Assembly (NCBI RefSeq): GCF_014697025.1
Contig: NZ_JACJRC010000006.1
Coordinates: forward strand, 62,001 to 126,000
From: Alkalinema sp. FACHB-956
GTDB taxonomy: Bacteria; Cyanobacteriota; Cyanobacteriia; Leptolyngbyales; Leptolyngbyaceae
Direction of reading: 5' to 3'
DNA: 64,000 bases
Shown here: piece after piece, positions 40,491 to 49,166 of the stretch
Layout of the letters: each line of letters begins with the position of its first letter
Numbering within the stretch: the first letter of the stretch is position 1
The notes under the pieces: generated by a model
Told to the model about the DNA's origin: nothing
Seen by the model: the letters and a program-made list of their open reading frames with translations, nothing else
The model's database searches: none
Program-made: the position numbers and the translations under genes

Positions 40491-41041
40491 GTGATTCGCA
40501 AGCCCAAACGGGCGATCAGTCAACGCCAATCTCTGCTTCAGCGAATAGCACGCCCCAAGAACCAACCACCAAACCTATCGAAGTTATTGAAACTATTGTT
40601 ATCCCCAAAAGCCCAGACCTACCCAGCTCAGACTTAATGAGTTTAGTCAGCCAAGCTATCCAAGCAGAGCTTCAAGCTGGAAAATCAGGTATTTTTGAGA
40701 AATTAGTTTCCCTTCGCGACCAGCAACTCCAACAAGAACAAGAAGAACGTCGGGAAGAGCGTCGCTTGCGAGAAAAAGAAATCAACAATAAGCATGAATT
40801 GGCACTTAAGGTTGAAGATCGCCAAACCAAAGCTGATGTAGCCAGTAAAAACAATATTCGACTGATGATTGCTACCTTCGCTATTTCTTTCCTCGCTTCT
40901 GTGGGATATGCGACTTTTTCAAAAGATGCAACCTTGGCAGATCGAGTCTGGACAGGGACGTTGGGACTTGTTGCGGGGGGTGGAGGAGTAGCAGCTATAC
41001 GCGCTAAAAAATCCAATGAACAAGATCCAGATCAACCGTAG
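40487..41041 (+). CDS. Coiled-coil protein with C-terminal membrane helices, TPR-CHAT operon
   Basis: A 184-residue protein overlapping the previous gene by 4 nt (ATGA). Residues 1-60 are disordered; residues 65-125 form a Gln/Glu/Arg-rich coiled coil (QQLQQEQEERREERR-LREKE). It is followed by a hydrophobic helix at about 126-147 (LMIATFAISFLASVGYATF), a short hinge, a Gly-rich hydrophobic helix (WTGTLGLVAGGGGVAAI) and a basic-acidic tail. It could anchor the system at the membrane or form oligomers there. No similarity to gasdermin is visible. Family unknown. Confidence 0.75.
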   Translation: MSDSQAQTGDQSTPISASANSTPQEPTTKPIEVIETIVIPKSPDLPSSDLMSLVSQAIQAELQAGKSGIFEKLVSLRDQQLQQEQEERREERRLREKEINNKHELALKVEDRQTKADVASKNNIRLMIATFAISFLASVGYATFSKDATLADRVWTGTLGLVAGGGGVAAIRAKKSNEQDPDQP

Positions 41042-41084
41042 CTACTTATCACTTGTCTCTTGGTTATATTAATTGTGCAATTCC

Positions 41085-41711
41085 ATGCTGAGTTATCTGA
41101 AGGGCAAAGTTGTCTGTACGCAAAAGAGTCAGAACAATCGGGTGGGTCTGACGATCGAGGTGAATGGGATTGGCTATGATTTGCAGATTACGACGCGCCA
41201 TTGGCAGCAGTTGCCTGCACCGGGGGAGGTAACACAGGCGTTTTGTCATTTGAGTGTGCGGGAGGATCAGATTACGTTGTTTGGCTTTGCGAATGCGGCG
41301 GAGCGGGATTTGTTTCGGCAGTTGATTAGTGTGAGTGGGATTGGGCCGCAGTTGGCGATGGCGTTGTTGGATACGTTGAGTTTGCAGGAGTTGGTGCAGG
41401 CGATCGTGAATGGCAATACGCGGTTGTTGTCGAAGACGCCGGGGGTGGGGGGCAAGACGGCGGAACGGATTGCGCTGGAACTGAAGACGAAGCTGGCGGA
41501 GTGGCGACAGAGTTCTGGATTGTCGATGCAGCCGGGAGCGGGGCCGGTGGCGTCGATTCAGGAGGATGTGGAGATGACGCTGTTGGCGTTGGGCTATACG
41601 GAGCGGGAGATTACGCAGGCGCTGACGGCGGTGGGGCAGAGCAGTACGTTGTCTAAGACGGCGGATGGGGAGGAGTGGATTCGGTTGGCGATCGCGTGGT
41701 TGAGTCAGTGA
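41085..41711 (+). CDS. ruvA: Holliday junction branch-migration protein RuvA
   Basis: Binds Holliday junctions and loads the RuvB motor. The 208-residue protein is taken from ATG 41085 (MLSYLKGKV). It has the OB-fold domain I, then two helix-hairpin-helix motifs (LISVSGIGPQLAMALL and LLSKTPGVGGKTAERI), and a C-terminal domain III (ALGYTEREITQAL) that contacts RuvB. The local composition is G-rich on the coding strand, unlike the TPR operon just upstream, so it probably has its own promoter in the short spacer. Confidence 0.95.
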   Translation: MLSYLKGKVVCTQKSQNNRVGLTIEVNGIGYDLQITTRHWQQLPAPGEVTQAFCHLSVREDQITLFGFANAAERDLFRQLISVSGIGPQLAMALLDTLSLQELVQAIVNGNTRLLSKTPGVGGKTAERIALELKTKLAEWRQSSGLSMQPGAGPVASIQEDVEMTLLALGYTEREITQALTAVGQSSTLSKTADGEEWIRLAIAWLSQ

Positions 41712-42114
41712 GGGTTGAGGTGTTAAATGATACCTAAATTATTTTTTGCAGTACGGATTGACAGGGCTAGGGGTTTATTCGTAACCTAGCATTTCATAGC
41801 GGTTCCGTGAACATCCTTCTTTCGCGAGATGGTTAAACATGAAGCACGGGGTCGCTGGGATCCTGAAAATTTAGGGCACTACTCGGGATTGGGCCAACAA
41901 CCCCAAGTAGCTATTCCCCCTCGCTGAGAGTGCAGCAAGGAGGCTTGATGAGGATTTTAGCATCTGACCGAGCCACTCTTGTTTGTGATGTCAAACGGGG
42001 TGGCTCTAAATTTTTGGGCTTTCTTCGCCCTCATCCCTGGCCCTTCTCCTGCAGGAGAAGGGGGCAAGTTTGCCGTGGGGGAAGGGATTCACTACAACAA
42101 GGAGAAGCTCAGTT
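41712..42114. other. Structured 403-bp leader/spacer between ruvA and the 72-residue gene
   Basis: No protein gene. It holds a GCTAGG/CCTAGC dyad near 41768-41795, a terminator-like hairpin at 41970-42015 and a perfect 22-bp palindrome CCCTTCTCCTG/CAGGAGAAGGG at 42041-42062. The stretch 41820-41930 has no repeat but several G-rich words. Reading frames across it are not convincing. Confidence 0.55.
41970..42015 (+). terminator. Terminator/attenuator-like hairpin
   Basis: GAGCCAC (41970-41976) pairs with GTGGCTC (42000-42006), and inside it GTTTG (41981-41985) pairs with CAAAC (41992-41996). TAAATTTTT follows. Either the distal terminator of ruvA or an attenuator of the following gene. Confidence 0.6.
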
Positions 42115-42333
42115 ATGGCGAAAGGTTCTAGCGATCGGAGCGATCGTGAAGTTCAACATGAGAAACAACGCTTACAGATTCACTTAATCGGTCACAAGGA
42201 GTTCGTGCAGGACACGATTAATCAATTCCATGCGCATCGGATCGCGGACAGGATTCATTGGAGTCAACCGATGAAGATCGTGCATTCCGACGGGCAATAC
42301 ATCAGCATCCTCAGTCGCGAACGGCTGCGATAA
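42115..42333 (+). CDS. Small conserved cyanobacterial protein, 72 residues, unknown function
   Basis: Start ATG 42115 (MAKGSSDRSDREVQHE) behind AAGGAG at 42098-42103; the longer frame lacks a site. The protein is charged and soluble, with a helical N-terminal part and a beta-like end (MKIVHSDGQYISILSRERLR). It looks like a genuine short gene from its codon use and ribosome-binding site. I do not recognise a family with certainty. It lies alone between structured spacers. Confidence 0.65.
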   Translation: MAKGSSDRSDREVQHEKQRLQIHLIGHKEFVQDTINQFHAHRIADRIHWSQPMKIVHSDGQYISILSRERLR

Positions 42334-42522
42334 CAGTTGTAGCATCAGTGTCCCGCAGGTGCGTTAATGCTCCCATAGACTGCGGGCACTGCAATCTCAG
42401 GACACAATCTACTGCGATCAACAGTTGGTGACAAGTATCCATGATCATTCACTTTTCTTAAAACAAATAGCTTGTATCTCCCGATAAAATCAGGATATCT
42501 GATGGGAAACAGAGGGAAAGAC

Positions 42523-42612
42523 ACAGAAACTTTCGGGGTATCCACCCCGATCGGGGAAATATACAGAAATTTTCGGGGTATCCAGCCAAATCGGGGATAT
42601 ACAGAAATTTTC
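42523..42612. repeat. 38-40-bp tandem repeat, 2.3 copies
   Basis: Copies start at 42523, 42563 and 42601 with ACAGAAA(C/T)TTTCGGGGTATCCA-type sequence and an internal CCCCGATCGGGG dyad. They occupy the 42334-42786 spacer, which otherwise shows no gene. The last copy is truncated after ACAGAAATTTTC. Confidence 0.85.
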
Positions 42613-42786
42613 CGCATAAGCAGTTATTAGCCTTGTGTGCCAAATGCACGTTTCTAACCGCTTATCCAAAAACTGAACTTGATTTTTGGTCTAGCCTCTA
42701 TGAATGGCAACTATTCAAAATAGTAATTGTCAATTCCCTGAGTAATGGGTTATCTGGGAAAGTAAGTTTAGAAGTTGGAGGATGTG

Positions 42787-45516
42787 ATGATTGTTCAATT
42801 CCATTCACGTTCTTATCATGCGCTTACTGACCACGAAATCGTAAAAAGCTTGGGAAGCAGCGCAGAAAGCGGCTTAACGCCTGAGGAAGTTGCTCGTCGC
42901 TATGAGCAGCATGGCTGGAATGAGTTGCAGTTTAAGCCTGCGAAACCTGCGTGGTTAAGGTTTCTGGTGCAATTTCATCAGCCACTCCTCTATATTTTGC
43001 TGCTGGCTGGAGCTGTTAAAGCGTTTTTGGGTTCCTGGACGAATGCCTGGGTCATCTGGGGGGTAACGCTGATTAACGCCATTATCGGCTATGTCCAGGA
43101 AGCTAAGGCAGAAGGGGCGATCGCCTCTCTCGCCAAAGCCGTCACCACTGAAACCACCGTTCTGCGAGAAGGGCAACCGCTGCGGATTCCCTCACGGGAT
43201 TTGGTGCCGGGGGATTTAGTGGTGCTGACATCGGGCGATAAAGTCCCGGCAGATTTGCGGTTGCTGCGAGTTCGCACCCTACAGATAGATGAATCTGCTC
43301 TGACCGGGGAATCCGTTCCAGTTGAAAAATCTGTCCAGGTGTTACCTGAGGATACTCCTCTCGCTGAACGGCGCAATATGGCTTACGCAGGTAGTTTTGT
43401 CACCTTTGGGCAGGGACAGGGCATCGTCGTTGCGACTGCCAATGCCACGGAAATGGGGCAAATTTCGCGATCGATGGAAAATCGGGTTAGCCTCACCACC
43501 CCCCTGACCCGGAAGTTTGAGCAATTCAGCCGTACTCTGCTCTACATTATCTTGCCCCTGGCGACCTTCACCTTTGCAGTGGGGTTGGGGCAGGGAGGCT
43601 CCTGGATTGATATGTTTGAGGCGGCAGTCGCCCTGGCAGTCAGTGCGATACCCGAAGGTTTACCTGCGGTTGTAACCATCACGCTGGCGATCGGCGTCAA
43701 CCGGATGGCAAACCGCAACGCCATCATTCGGAAACTACCAGCGGTGGAAGCGTTGGGCAGTGCCACGGTAATTTGTTCCGACAAAACCGGGACGTTGACG
43801 GAAAACCAGATGACGGTTCAGGCAATTCACGCAGGGGGACAACCCTATCGCGTCAGCGGCGGGGGCTACAGTCCCAAAGGCGACATTACCCAGGTCAGCA
43901 ACGGCAAGGAGATAGGGCTGGATGCGGCGGAATTACCCCCTGCCTTAGCCCAGTGTTTGACGGCAGGGGTTCTCTGTAACGATTCCCAACTCAAACAAAC
44001 GGGGACAGATTGGACGGTGGTGGGCGACCCAACGGAAGGAGCCTTAATTGCCGTGGCGGAAAAAGCAGGGCTGAGTCAGGCTGGACTTTCGACTGACACC
44101 CCTCGCATGGATGCTATTCCCTTTGAGTCGGAGTATCAGTACATGGCAACGCTGCATGAGGCGCAGCCGCACATAATTTATGTGAAGGGTTCGGTGGAGG
44201 CCCTGCTGCGTCGGTGTACCCAGATGCTCGATGCCCAGGGACAGGCGATCGCCCTCAACTCTACCCTGATCAAACAGGAAGTTGATGACATGGCAGGACA
44301 GGGGCTACGGGTGCTGGCGTTTGCCCAAAAGACGGTATCGATACAGCAACATGCCATCGATCATGAAGATATTGCCACTGATCTCGTGTTTCTGGGACTC
44401 CAAGGCATGATTGACCCACCCCGTCCAGAGGCGATCGCTGCCGTTCATGCCTGCCAGTCCGCCGGGATTCAAGTCAAGATGATCACGGGCGATCACATTG
44501 CCACCGCACGGGCGATCGCCCAACGCATGGGAATTCAAACCAGCTCAGGGGTTGTCGCCTTTGCTGGGCAACAGTTAGCCCAAATGAATGAGTTAGAGAT
44601 TCATAATGCTGCCGTCGAAGGATCTGTCTTTGCCAGAGTCGCCCCGGCACAAAAGCTGCAACTAGTGGAAGCACTCCAGGCCAGAGGCAATATCGTCGCC
44701 ATGACGGGAGATGGGGTAAACGATGCCCCAGCACTCAAGCAGGCGGATATTGGTATTGCGATGGGCAAAGGCGGTACAGAAGTTGCCCGCGAATCCGCTG
44801 ACATGTTGTTGACCGATGATAATTTTGCTTCCATTAAAGCAGCTGTGGAAGAAGGGCGCACGGTTTACCAGAATTTGCGAAAGGCGATCGCCTTTCTCCT
44901 GCCTGTGAATGGGGGAGAATCCATAACAATTCTAATCAGTGTTCTGTTGGCACGGGAGTTGCCGATTCTATCCCTGCAAGTGCTCTGGCTGAATATGATC
45001 AACTCCATTACCATGACAGTTCCCCTCGCCTTTGAACCAAGATCTCAGGGCTTGATGCAACACCCCCCCCGCAACCCTAACGAACCGTTGCTCACCCAGA
45101 AATTATTACGCCGAATCGTAGCTGTTTCATCATTTAACTGGGTTCTGATTTTCGGGATGTTTGAATGGGCTCAATCCACAACAGGTAATATTGCTGTCGC
45201 CCGCACAATGGCCATTCAATCCCTTGTGGCAGCACGCATCATCTACCTGATCAGTATTAGTCAATTGGGAACCAGTTTAATCGCCTATGTGCGCCGTCAA
45301 ACTCCATCCATCACAACTGCACCCATTCTCATGGTGGGTATTGTTGCGGCGGTTGTCCTGCAAGTTGTGTTTAGCCAGTGGCAGGTGATGAACACGCTCT
45401 TTGAAACCGCACCGCTCACCTGGAATCAATGGGTAATCTGTTTATTGCCAATGGTGCCGATGGTGCCGTGGGCAATGTTTGCGAATGCGATTGACCCCCC
45501 TTGCAGACAAAGATGA
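42787..45516 (+). CDS. P-type cation-transporting ATPase (type II, PacL/Pma-like)
   Basis: Membrane ion pump. The 909-residue protein starts at ATG 42787 behind GGAG at 42777-42780. Phosphorylation site D332-K-T-G-T, actuator TGES (ALTGESVPVEK), TM4 PEGLPAVV, and hinge MTGDGVNDAPALK are all intact. Ten membrane helices can be placed. TM5 keeps NGGES but TM6 reads LNMINSITMTVPLAFEP, lacking the Asp of Ca2+-ATPases (TDGLPA), so calcium specificity is not supported; monovalent cations or polyamines are possible. It is followed 60 bp later by a universal stress protein, probably co-expressed. Confidence 0.9.
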   Translation: MIVQFHSRSYHALTDHEIVKSLGSSAESGLTPEEVARRYEQHGWNELQFKPAKPAWLRFLVQFHQPLLYILLLAGAVKAFLGSWTNAWVIWGVTLINAIIGYVQEAKAEGAIASLAKAVTTETTVLREGQPLRIPSRDLVPGDLVVLTSGDKVPADLRLLRVRTLQIDESALTGESVPVEKSVQVLPEDTPLAERRNMAYAGSFVTFGQGQGIVVATANATEMGQISRSMENRVSLTTPLTRKFEQFSRTLLYIILPLATFTFAVGLGQGGSWIDMFEAAVALAVSAIPEGLPAVVTITLAIGVNRMANRNAIIRKLPAVEALGSATVICSDKTGTLTENQMTVQAIHAGGQPYRVSGGGYSPKGDITQVSNGKEIGLDAAELPPALAQCLTAGVLCNDSQLKQTGTDWTVVGDPTEGALIAVAEKAGLSQAGLSTDTPRMDAIPFESEYQYMATLHEAQPHIIYVKGSVEALLRRCTQMLDAQGQAIALNSTLIKQEVDDMAGQGLRVLAFAQKTVSIQQHAIDHEDIATDLVFLGLQGMIDPPRPEAIAAVHACQSAGIQVKMITGDHIATARAIAQRMGIQTSSGVVAFAGQQLAQMNELEIHNAAVEGSVFARVAPAQKLQLVEALQARGNIVAMTGDGVNDAPALKQADIGIAMGKGGTEVARESADMLLTDDNFASIKAAVEEGRTVYQNLRKAIAFLLPVNGGESITILISVLLARELPILSLQVLWLNMINSITMTVPLAFEPRSQGLMQHPPRNPNEPLLTQKLLRRIVAVSSFNWVLIFGMFEWAQSTTGNIAVARTMAIQSLVAARIIYLISISQLGTSLIAYVRRQTPSITTAPILMVGIVAAVVLQVVFSQWQVMNTLFETAPLTWNQWVICLLPMVPMVPWAMFANAIDPPCRQR

Positions 45517-45576
45517 AGTATCTAGATCAGTTCTTCAAGTTCTTCAACCATAAATACTTAATTCTTGGACACGCTT

Positions 45577-46089
45577 ATGTTTCAGAAAATTCTAGTTGCA
45601 ATGGACAGTACACCCACAGCCCAAGCTGTTTTTACAAAGGCTGTTGCTTTAGCCCAAGCAATGAACGCTAGTCTCATGGTGTTACATGTATTGTCTGCGG
45701 AGGATGAAGGTAGTCCGGGTTGGCCTCTGGGCATGGTCGAGGGTAGTGATCAATCAGGGACATGTCAAGAAACCCCTATGTTCTTCTCAGTTTATGATGA
45801 GATTAATTGGGAAGCCCATCGGCGGCAGTGGCAGCAATATGAGAAGGAAAGCCGTGAGAAATTCCAATCCTACAGCGAACAAGCGATCGCGATGGGGATC
45901 AAGACCGAGTTCACTCAAATTCCAGGCAAGCCTGGTCAAGCAATCAAGAAAATAGCACAAACCTGGAAAGCCGACTTGATTGTGATGGGAAGCCGGGGTC
46001 GTACAGGGCTGAGTGAGCTGATTTTAGGCAGTGTGAGTAATTATGTCATGCACCATGCACCCTGCTCAGTACTCATCGTGCATTCTTAA
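45577..46089 (+). CDS. Universal stress protein (UspA family)
   Basis: A 170-residue protein, start ATG 45577 (MFQKILVAMDST). ATP-binding type: the C-terminal block VMGSRGRTGLSELILGSVSNYV matches G-2x-G-9x-G-(S/T). A Glu/Arg/Gln-rich helix (about 85-115) is longer than usual. Usp proteins bind ATP and act in stress signalling. Its place directly after a P-type ATPase suggests that it regulates or responds to that pump, as seen with other ion transporters; inference. Confidence 0.9.
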   Translation: MFQKILVAMDSTPTAQAVFTKAVALAQAMNASLMVLHVLSAEDEGSPGWPLGMVEGSDQSGTCQETPMFFSVYDEINWEAHRRQWQQYEKESREKFQSYSEQAIAMGIKTEFTQIPGKPGQAIKKIAQTWKADLIVMGSRGRTGLSELILGSVSNYVMHHAPCSVLIVHS

Positions 46090-46304
46090 ACGCTCCAGCG
46101 AGATAGGGTCAGGGGATGAGCAACTCTAATCCTTCTCCCTTTAAAACCATTCATGTTGTAGGGTGGGCGACTAACGAGTTACTGTTGCTGATACTTTTCC
46201 GATCGGGTCAATTGTTAATCAATTCACTGGTCAGGTCTTTACCTATCTCCTAACACAACTCAAGGATAAGCGCATGCTTCAGCACTGTGGCATCTTTATG
46301 TGAA

Positions 46305-46334
46305 TTATGGTTGCCCATCCCCCCAAGCTATAAT
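46305..46334 (+). promoter_or_regulatory. Probable sigma-70 promoter for the 46367 gene pair
   Basis: Perfect -10 TATAAT at 46329-46334, 33 bp before the ATG, with TTATGG (46305-46310) at 18-bp spacing as a weak -35. The rest of the 46090-46366 spacer shows nothing else. Confidence 0.5.
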
Positions 46335-46366
46335 GAGGCCACTGAAGTCCTAGCGAGGTCACCCCT

Positions 46367-46666
46367 ATGGCAGTTTCTTCAGAAGAGAGATTTCACCAAC
46401 GCCAACCCCGATACAGCAAAGAAGAATTTACCCGACGGGGAGATGAAATTTACGAATCCCAGGTGCGATCGCAGGTCGAAGCAGGCAACCACGGGAGAAT
46501 TGTCGCAATCGACATCGAAACCGGAGCCTTTGAAGTCGCAGACGAAATTTTAGAGGCCACCGATCGCCTATTTGAACGTGTTCCAGATGCCCAGCCGTGG
46601 ATCGTCCGAATCGGACATCGCGCCGTTCATCGCTTTGGCGCACGGAGCTTGAGAAAACCCATATGA
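46367..46666 (+). CDS. Small partner protein of a retropepsin-like protease
   Basis: A 99-residue cytosolic protein, MAVSSEERFHQRQPRYSKEE..., basic at the N terminus, with a central beta segment (HGRIVAIDIETGAFEVADE). This pattern occurs in cyanobacterial small proteins that precede aspartic-protease-like genes. Start chosen from the TATAAT promoter 33 bp upstream. The stop overlaps the ATG of the next gene (ATGA), indicating translational coupling. The pair resembles a toxin-antitoxin layout, but neither protein belongs to a toxin family I recognise. Confidence 0.75.
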   Translation: MAVSSEERFHQRQPRYSKEEFTRRGDEIYESQVRSQVEAGNHGRIVAIDIETGAFEVADEILEATDRLFERVPDAQPWIVRIGHRAVHRFGARSLRKPI

Positions 46667-47034
46667 TGCACGGTATCGTCAATTCAAGCTGTGAGGCGAC
46701 AATTTCTCTAGTTGTGAGCAATACAAATCGTCAGACCCACCTGATTGATGCAGTAATTGATACAGGCTATACAGGATTTTTGAGCCTGCCGCGTGAAATC
46801 ATTGTTACCCTAAACCTTCCTTGGACAGGGTTCGATCGTGGAACTTTAGGCGATGGTAGCGAAGTTACTTTTGAGGTTTATGCCGCAACCATTATTTGGG
46901 ACGGACAATACCGGAATATTCCTGTTAATGAAGCGGAGACTGATCCATTAGTCGGAATGAGTTTACTGTATGGCTACGATTTGTATATCCGGGCGGTAGA
47001 AGGTGGTAACGTCACCATCAAGCCTGTTGAGTAG
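46663..47034 (+). CDS. Retropepsin-like (clan AA) aspartic protease
   Basis: A 123-residue protein starting at the ATGATG overlapping the upstream stop; the longer frame from 46597 reads through the neighbour. The catalytic loop is intact: AVIDTGYTGFLSLP (D-T-G), followed by the flap region and VGMSLLYGYDLYI, the second psi-loop equivalent. It would act as a homodimer. Function in cyanobacteria is unknown. It contrasts with the D-R-K-S paralogue inside the suf operon. Confidence 0.8.
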   Translation: MMHGIVNSSCEATISLVVSNTNRQTHLIDAVIDTGYTGFLSLPREIIVTLNLPWTGFDRGTLGDGSEVTFEVYAATIIWDGQYRNIPVNEAETDPLVGMSLLYGYDLYIRAVEGGNVTIKPVE

Positions 47035-47133
47035 TTACCAGTCTCTCCGTTGAGGCACAGTCAACCAGTCGTTGAGCAAGCCTTAAGCAAAGTCGTCCAG
47101 ATAGCATCGAAGTAGCATCAAACTGACGGTAAT

Positions 47134-47355
47134 TTGCCAGCTAACCGCAAGAAGGCAGAGGTACGGTTTAGAGATATTACAGCAGAGTTTATTGTAAATA
47201 CCGATCGTCCAGCGATCGGTCAATCAAATATTGATAGATTTCGATCGACGCTGGAAACATCCTTTGGGAAACATCCTAGAACAGGGTCTTTCGTCTTGGA
47301 AATCCACCCCAATTGTGCCGTTATGAATTACTCAGAACAATTCATCAGACATTAA
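47134..47355 (+). CDS. Doubtful small gene, 73 residues
   Basis: An open frame from TTG 47134 with a mixed-charge composition (VRFRDITAEFIVNTDRP, RSTLETSFGKH). There is no clear ribosome-binding site and no family recognised. It may be a remnant of a gene belonging to the protease pair. The rest of the 47035-47509 spacer shows no other feature. Confidence 0.25.
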   Translation: MPANRKKAEVRFRDITAEFIVNTDRPAIGQSNIDRFRSTLETSFGKHPRTGSFVLEIHPNCAVMNYSEQFIRH

Positions 47356-47509
47356 CAGCGATCGTAGAAACGCGCTTCAACAATAAAATTGCATAACCTC
47401 CCTAGACACGAAACGTAAATCTATCCAAACCATCCTCAGCCCACAAAGCAGCCTCAGTCCAAGTTGCTTATATTGACAACTAAGTTTCTTTCGTTGCCAC
47501 CAAGTACCT

Positions 47510-48265
47510 ATGAATTTCACTAGAATTGCTTCTCTATCTACAAAACTAGCGTTGTCTGCTTTCTCGATCGTTGCCACCAGCGCAATCATGACAACTCAAG
47601 CTCAGGCTAGGTGGCAATGCCCAGTCGGGGTGCCAGAGCCTAGCAGCGGTCAACCCAACAATTCTGGGATTGCCTGCGCGTGGGTCGAAGAAGCACCACC
47701 GATCAACCCAGATCTTCCGGAACCCAAGCAACCAGCCCCCGACTTCCCCAAACTGCCTCCAGACCCAGCCATGATGAACGTGCTAGACTCGCTGGTTCAA
47801 CGGGCAGAATTTGAAGCAAAATACGGAAGAATTCTGTTTTACGAACCGAACGTAGGAATCTGGTTAATGACTTCTGAAGGGGATGGAACTGGAAAAAATT
47901 GTGCCGTCTCATTTACCGAAACCCCCAACGTATCCAACATTGTCTTGTTCTCCGGCCCAACGCAAAAGGGCGCAGGGGCAATCCTCTTTCAAGGAATTGG
48001 CATGCCTGCAACCCCTGAAATCAAAGAGATTCAACCCACTCTCACCTTCAAAGGCGCTCAACCGATACCGATCGATGCAGCACTGATCCCCTACGGCAAA
48101 AATTCTGGCATTCTAGTCTTAACTGACATGGTCGGAATGATGCGTCGTGCAAATGCAGAAAATGAAGTCACACTGCAACTTGACGGCAAAGAGGTATTCC
48201 GTGCCAGTATGACCGGATTTATGAAAGCACGCAGTGCCATGCTTGAATGCATGAAGGCCGAGTAG
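47510..48265 (+). CDS. Exported protein of unknown function, Pro-rich N terminus
   Basis: A 251-residue protein with a signal peptide at 1-34 (hydrophobic core LALSAFSIVATSAIM, cleavage near AQA-RW). Then comes a Pro-rich segment (about 60-90, PPINPDLPEPKQPAPDFPKLP) and a beta-rich domain (ILFYEPNVGIWLM ... VTLQLDGKEVF). Few cysteines. No family recognised. It precedes another small secreted protein at 48441 and may be functionally linked with it. Confidence 0.75.
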   Translation: MNFTRIASLSTKLALSAFSIVATSAIMTTQAQARWQCPVGVPEPSSGQPNNSGIACAWVEEAPPINPDLPEPKQPAPDFPKLPPDPAMMNVLDSLVQRAEFEAKYGRILFYEPNVGIWLMTSEGDGTGKNCAVSFTETPNVSNIVLFSGPTQKGAGAILFQGIGMPATPEIKEIQPTLTFKGAQPIPIDAALIPYGKNSGILVLTDMVGMMRRANAENEVTLQLDGKEVFRASMTGFMKARSAMLECMKAE

Positions 48266-48440
48266 TGAGCCCAATCCGCGAGAGCACTAGCAGCCGGTGA
48301 GGCAGGACATTAGACCTCATAAGGCTCAGATGAGAATTTGACTTTACCCTGCCGATCTTTGGGTCAAACAAGGTTGTGAGATCCGTTAGTCGAGTGTTTG
48401 ATAAGTCGAGTGTTTGATTAAGCGTGTAGTACTGGGTTTT

Positions 48441-48941
48441 ATGAAAAAGCAAGTTCTCGTTCTCTCTAAGATTGCAGCTATGTGCATTACAGCCCTATTT
48501 CAGCAACCCGTTTGGGCTGAAGTTGCACCCTCTCAAGACCTATGGCAACAACCTTATACCCCTACTCGCCTGCAATGGCTTTTTCTCAATTTAAAGGGTG
48601 GCAAGGGAGAAAACACACCCTGTGGTGTTTACAGCCTAGACAATGTACCGCTTGCATTTTATGAGTGGAAAAGTCCCAGTGCCAGCGATAATCGACTCAT
48701 TCTATCTGTAATTACCCGTCCTCCAGACAGTAACGCTAAGGTTCCGACTGCTGACCGTAACTTCTGTATGATGTCAACCTTTGAGAATCTCCAGGTGGAA
48801 GCTTCCAGAGTAGGCGCAAATCCGCCTCCAGTGGAATTACATCACTTTCAGATCAGTTCAAACGGTCGAACTCTCATAGGAACCTATCAATGTTCAGTGC
48901 CTAAAACAGATTTGGATCGATTTGAAAAGCTTTGTCGCTAA
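48441..48941 (+). CDS. Small exported protein of unknown function
   Basis: A 166-residue protein, start ATG 48441: the resulting MKKQVLVLSKIAAMCITALF is a classical signal peptide (cleavage near VWA-E), whereas the TTG at 48414 would add nine residues before it. The mature part has three or four cysteines that could form disulfides (TPCGVY, NFCMM, YQCSV, KLCR), and LQWLFLNLKGG near the start. Family unknown. Confidence 0.75.
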   Translation: MKKQVLVLSKIAAMCITALFQQPVWAEVAPSQDLWQQPYTPTRLQWLFLNLKGGKGENTPCGVYSLDNVPLAFYEWKSPSASDNRLILSVITRPPDSNAKVPTADRNFCMMSTFENLQVEASRVGANPPPVELHHFQISSNGRTLIGTYQCSVPKTDLDRFEKLCR

Positions 48942-49166
48942 TGCTTTGTACGATTAGCGGGAATGTTTTGTACGACTAGCGGGTTGTCGAAACCATCTTT
49001 AGTCACGCAACGCACCCATGCCAATCCCGAAGTTCTCCATCGGACATCCTAGACCGATCGCTGCCAACGGGACAGAACTATAATACGATCGAAACGCCCT
49101 ATCCCCAGCAGGCTCACCGCCCCCATCCTCTATCCAACCTTCCACCCTCTCAGATTGAAAAAGCCC

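Noticed and set aside
40487-41041. Bacterial gasdermin as partner of the CHAT protein
   Set aside because: The protein is a coiled coil with one or two C-terminal hydrophobic helices and lacks the beta-rich pore-forming domain.
41915-41960. TPP riboswitch suggested by GCTGAGAGTG
   Set aside because: The second conserved half (ACCTGA type) and the closing helix are missing, and the gene downstream is not a thiamine gene.
42523-42612. CRISPR array
   Set aside because: Only 2.3 direct copies in immediate tandem with no unique spacers and no cas gene.
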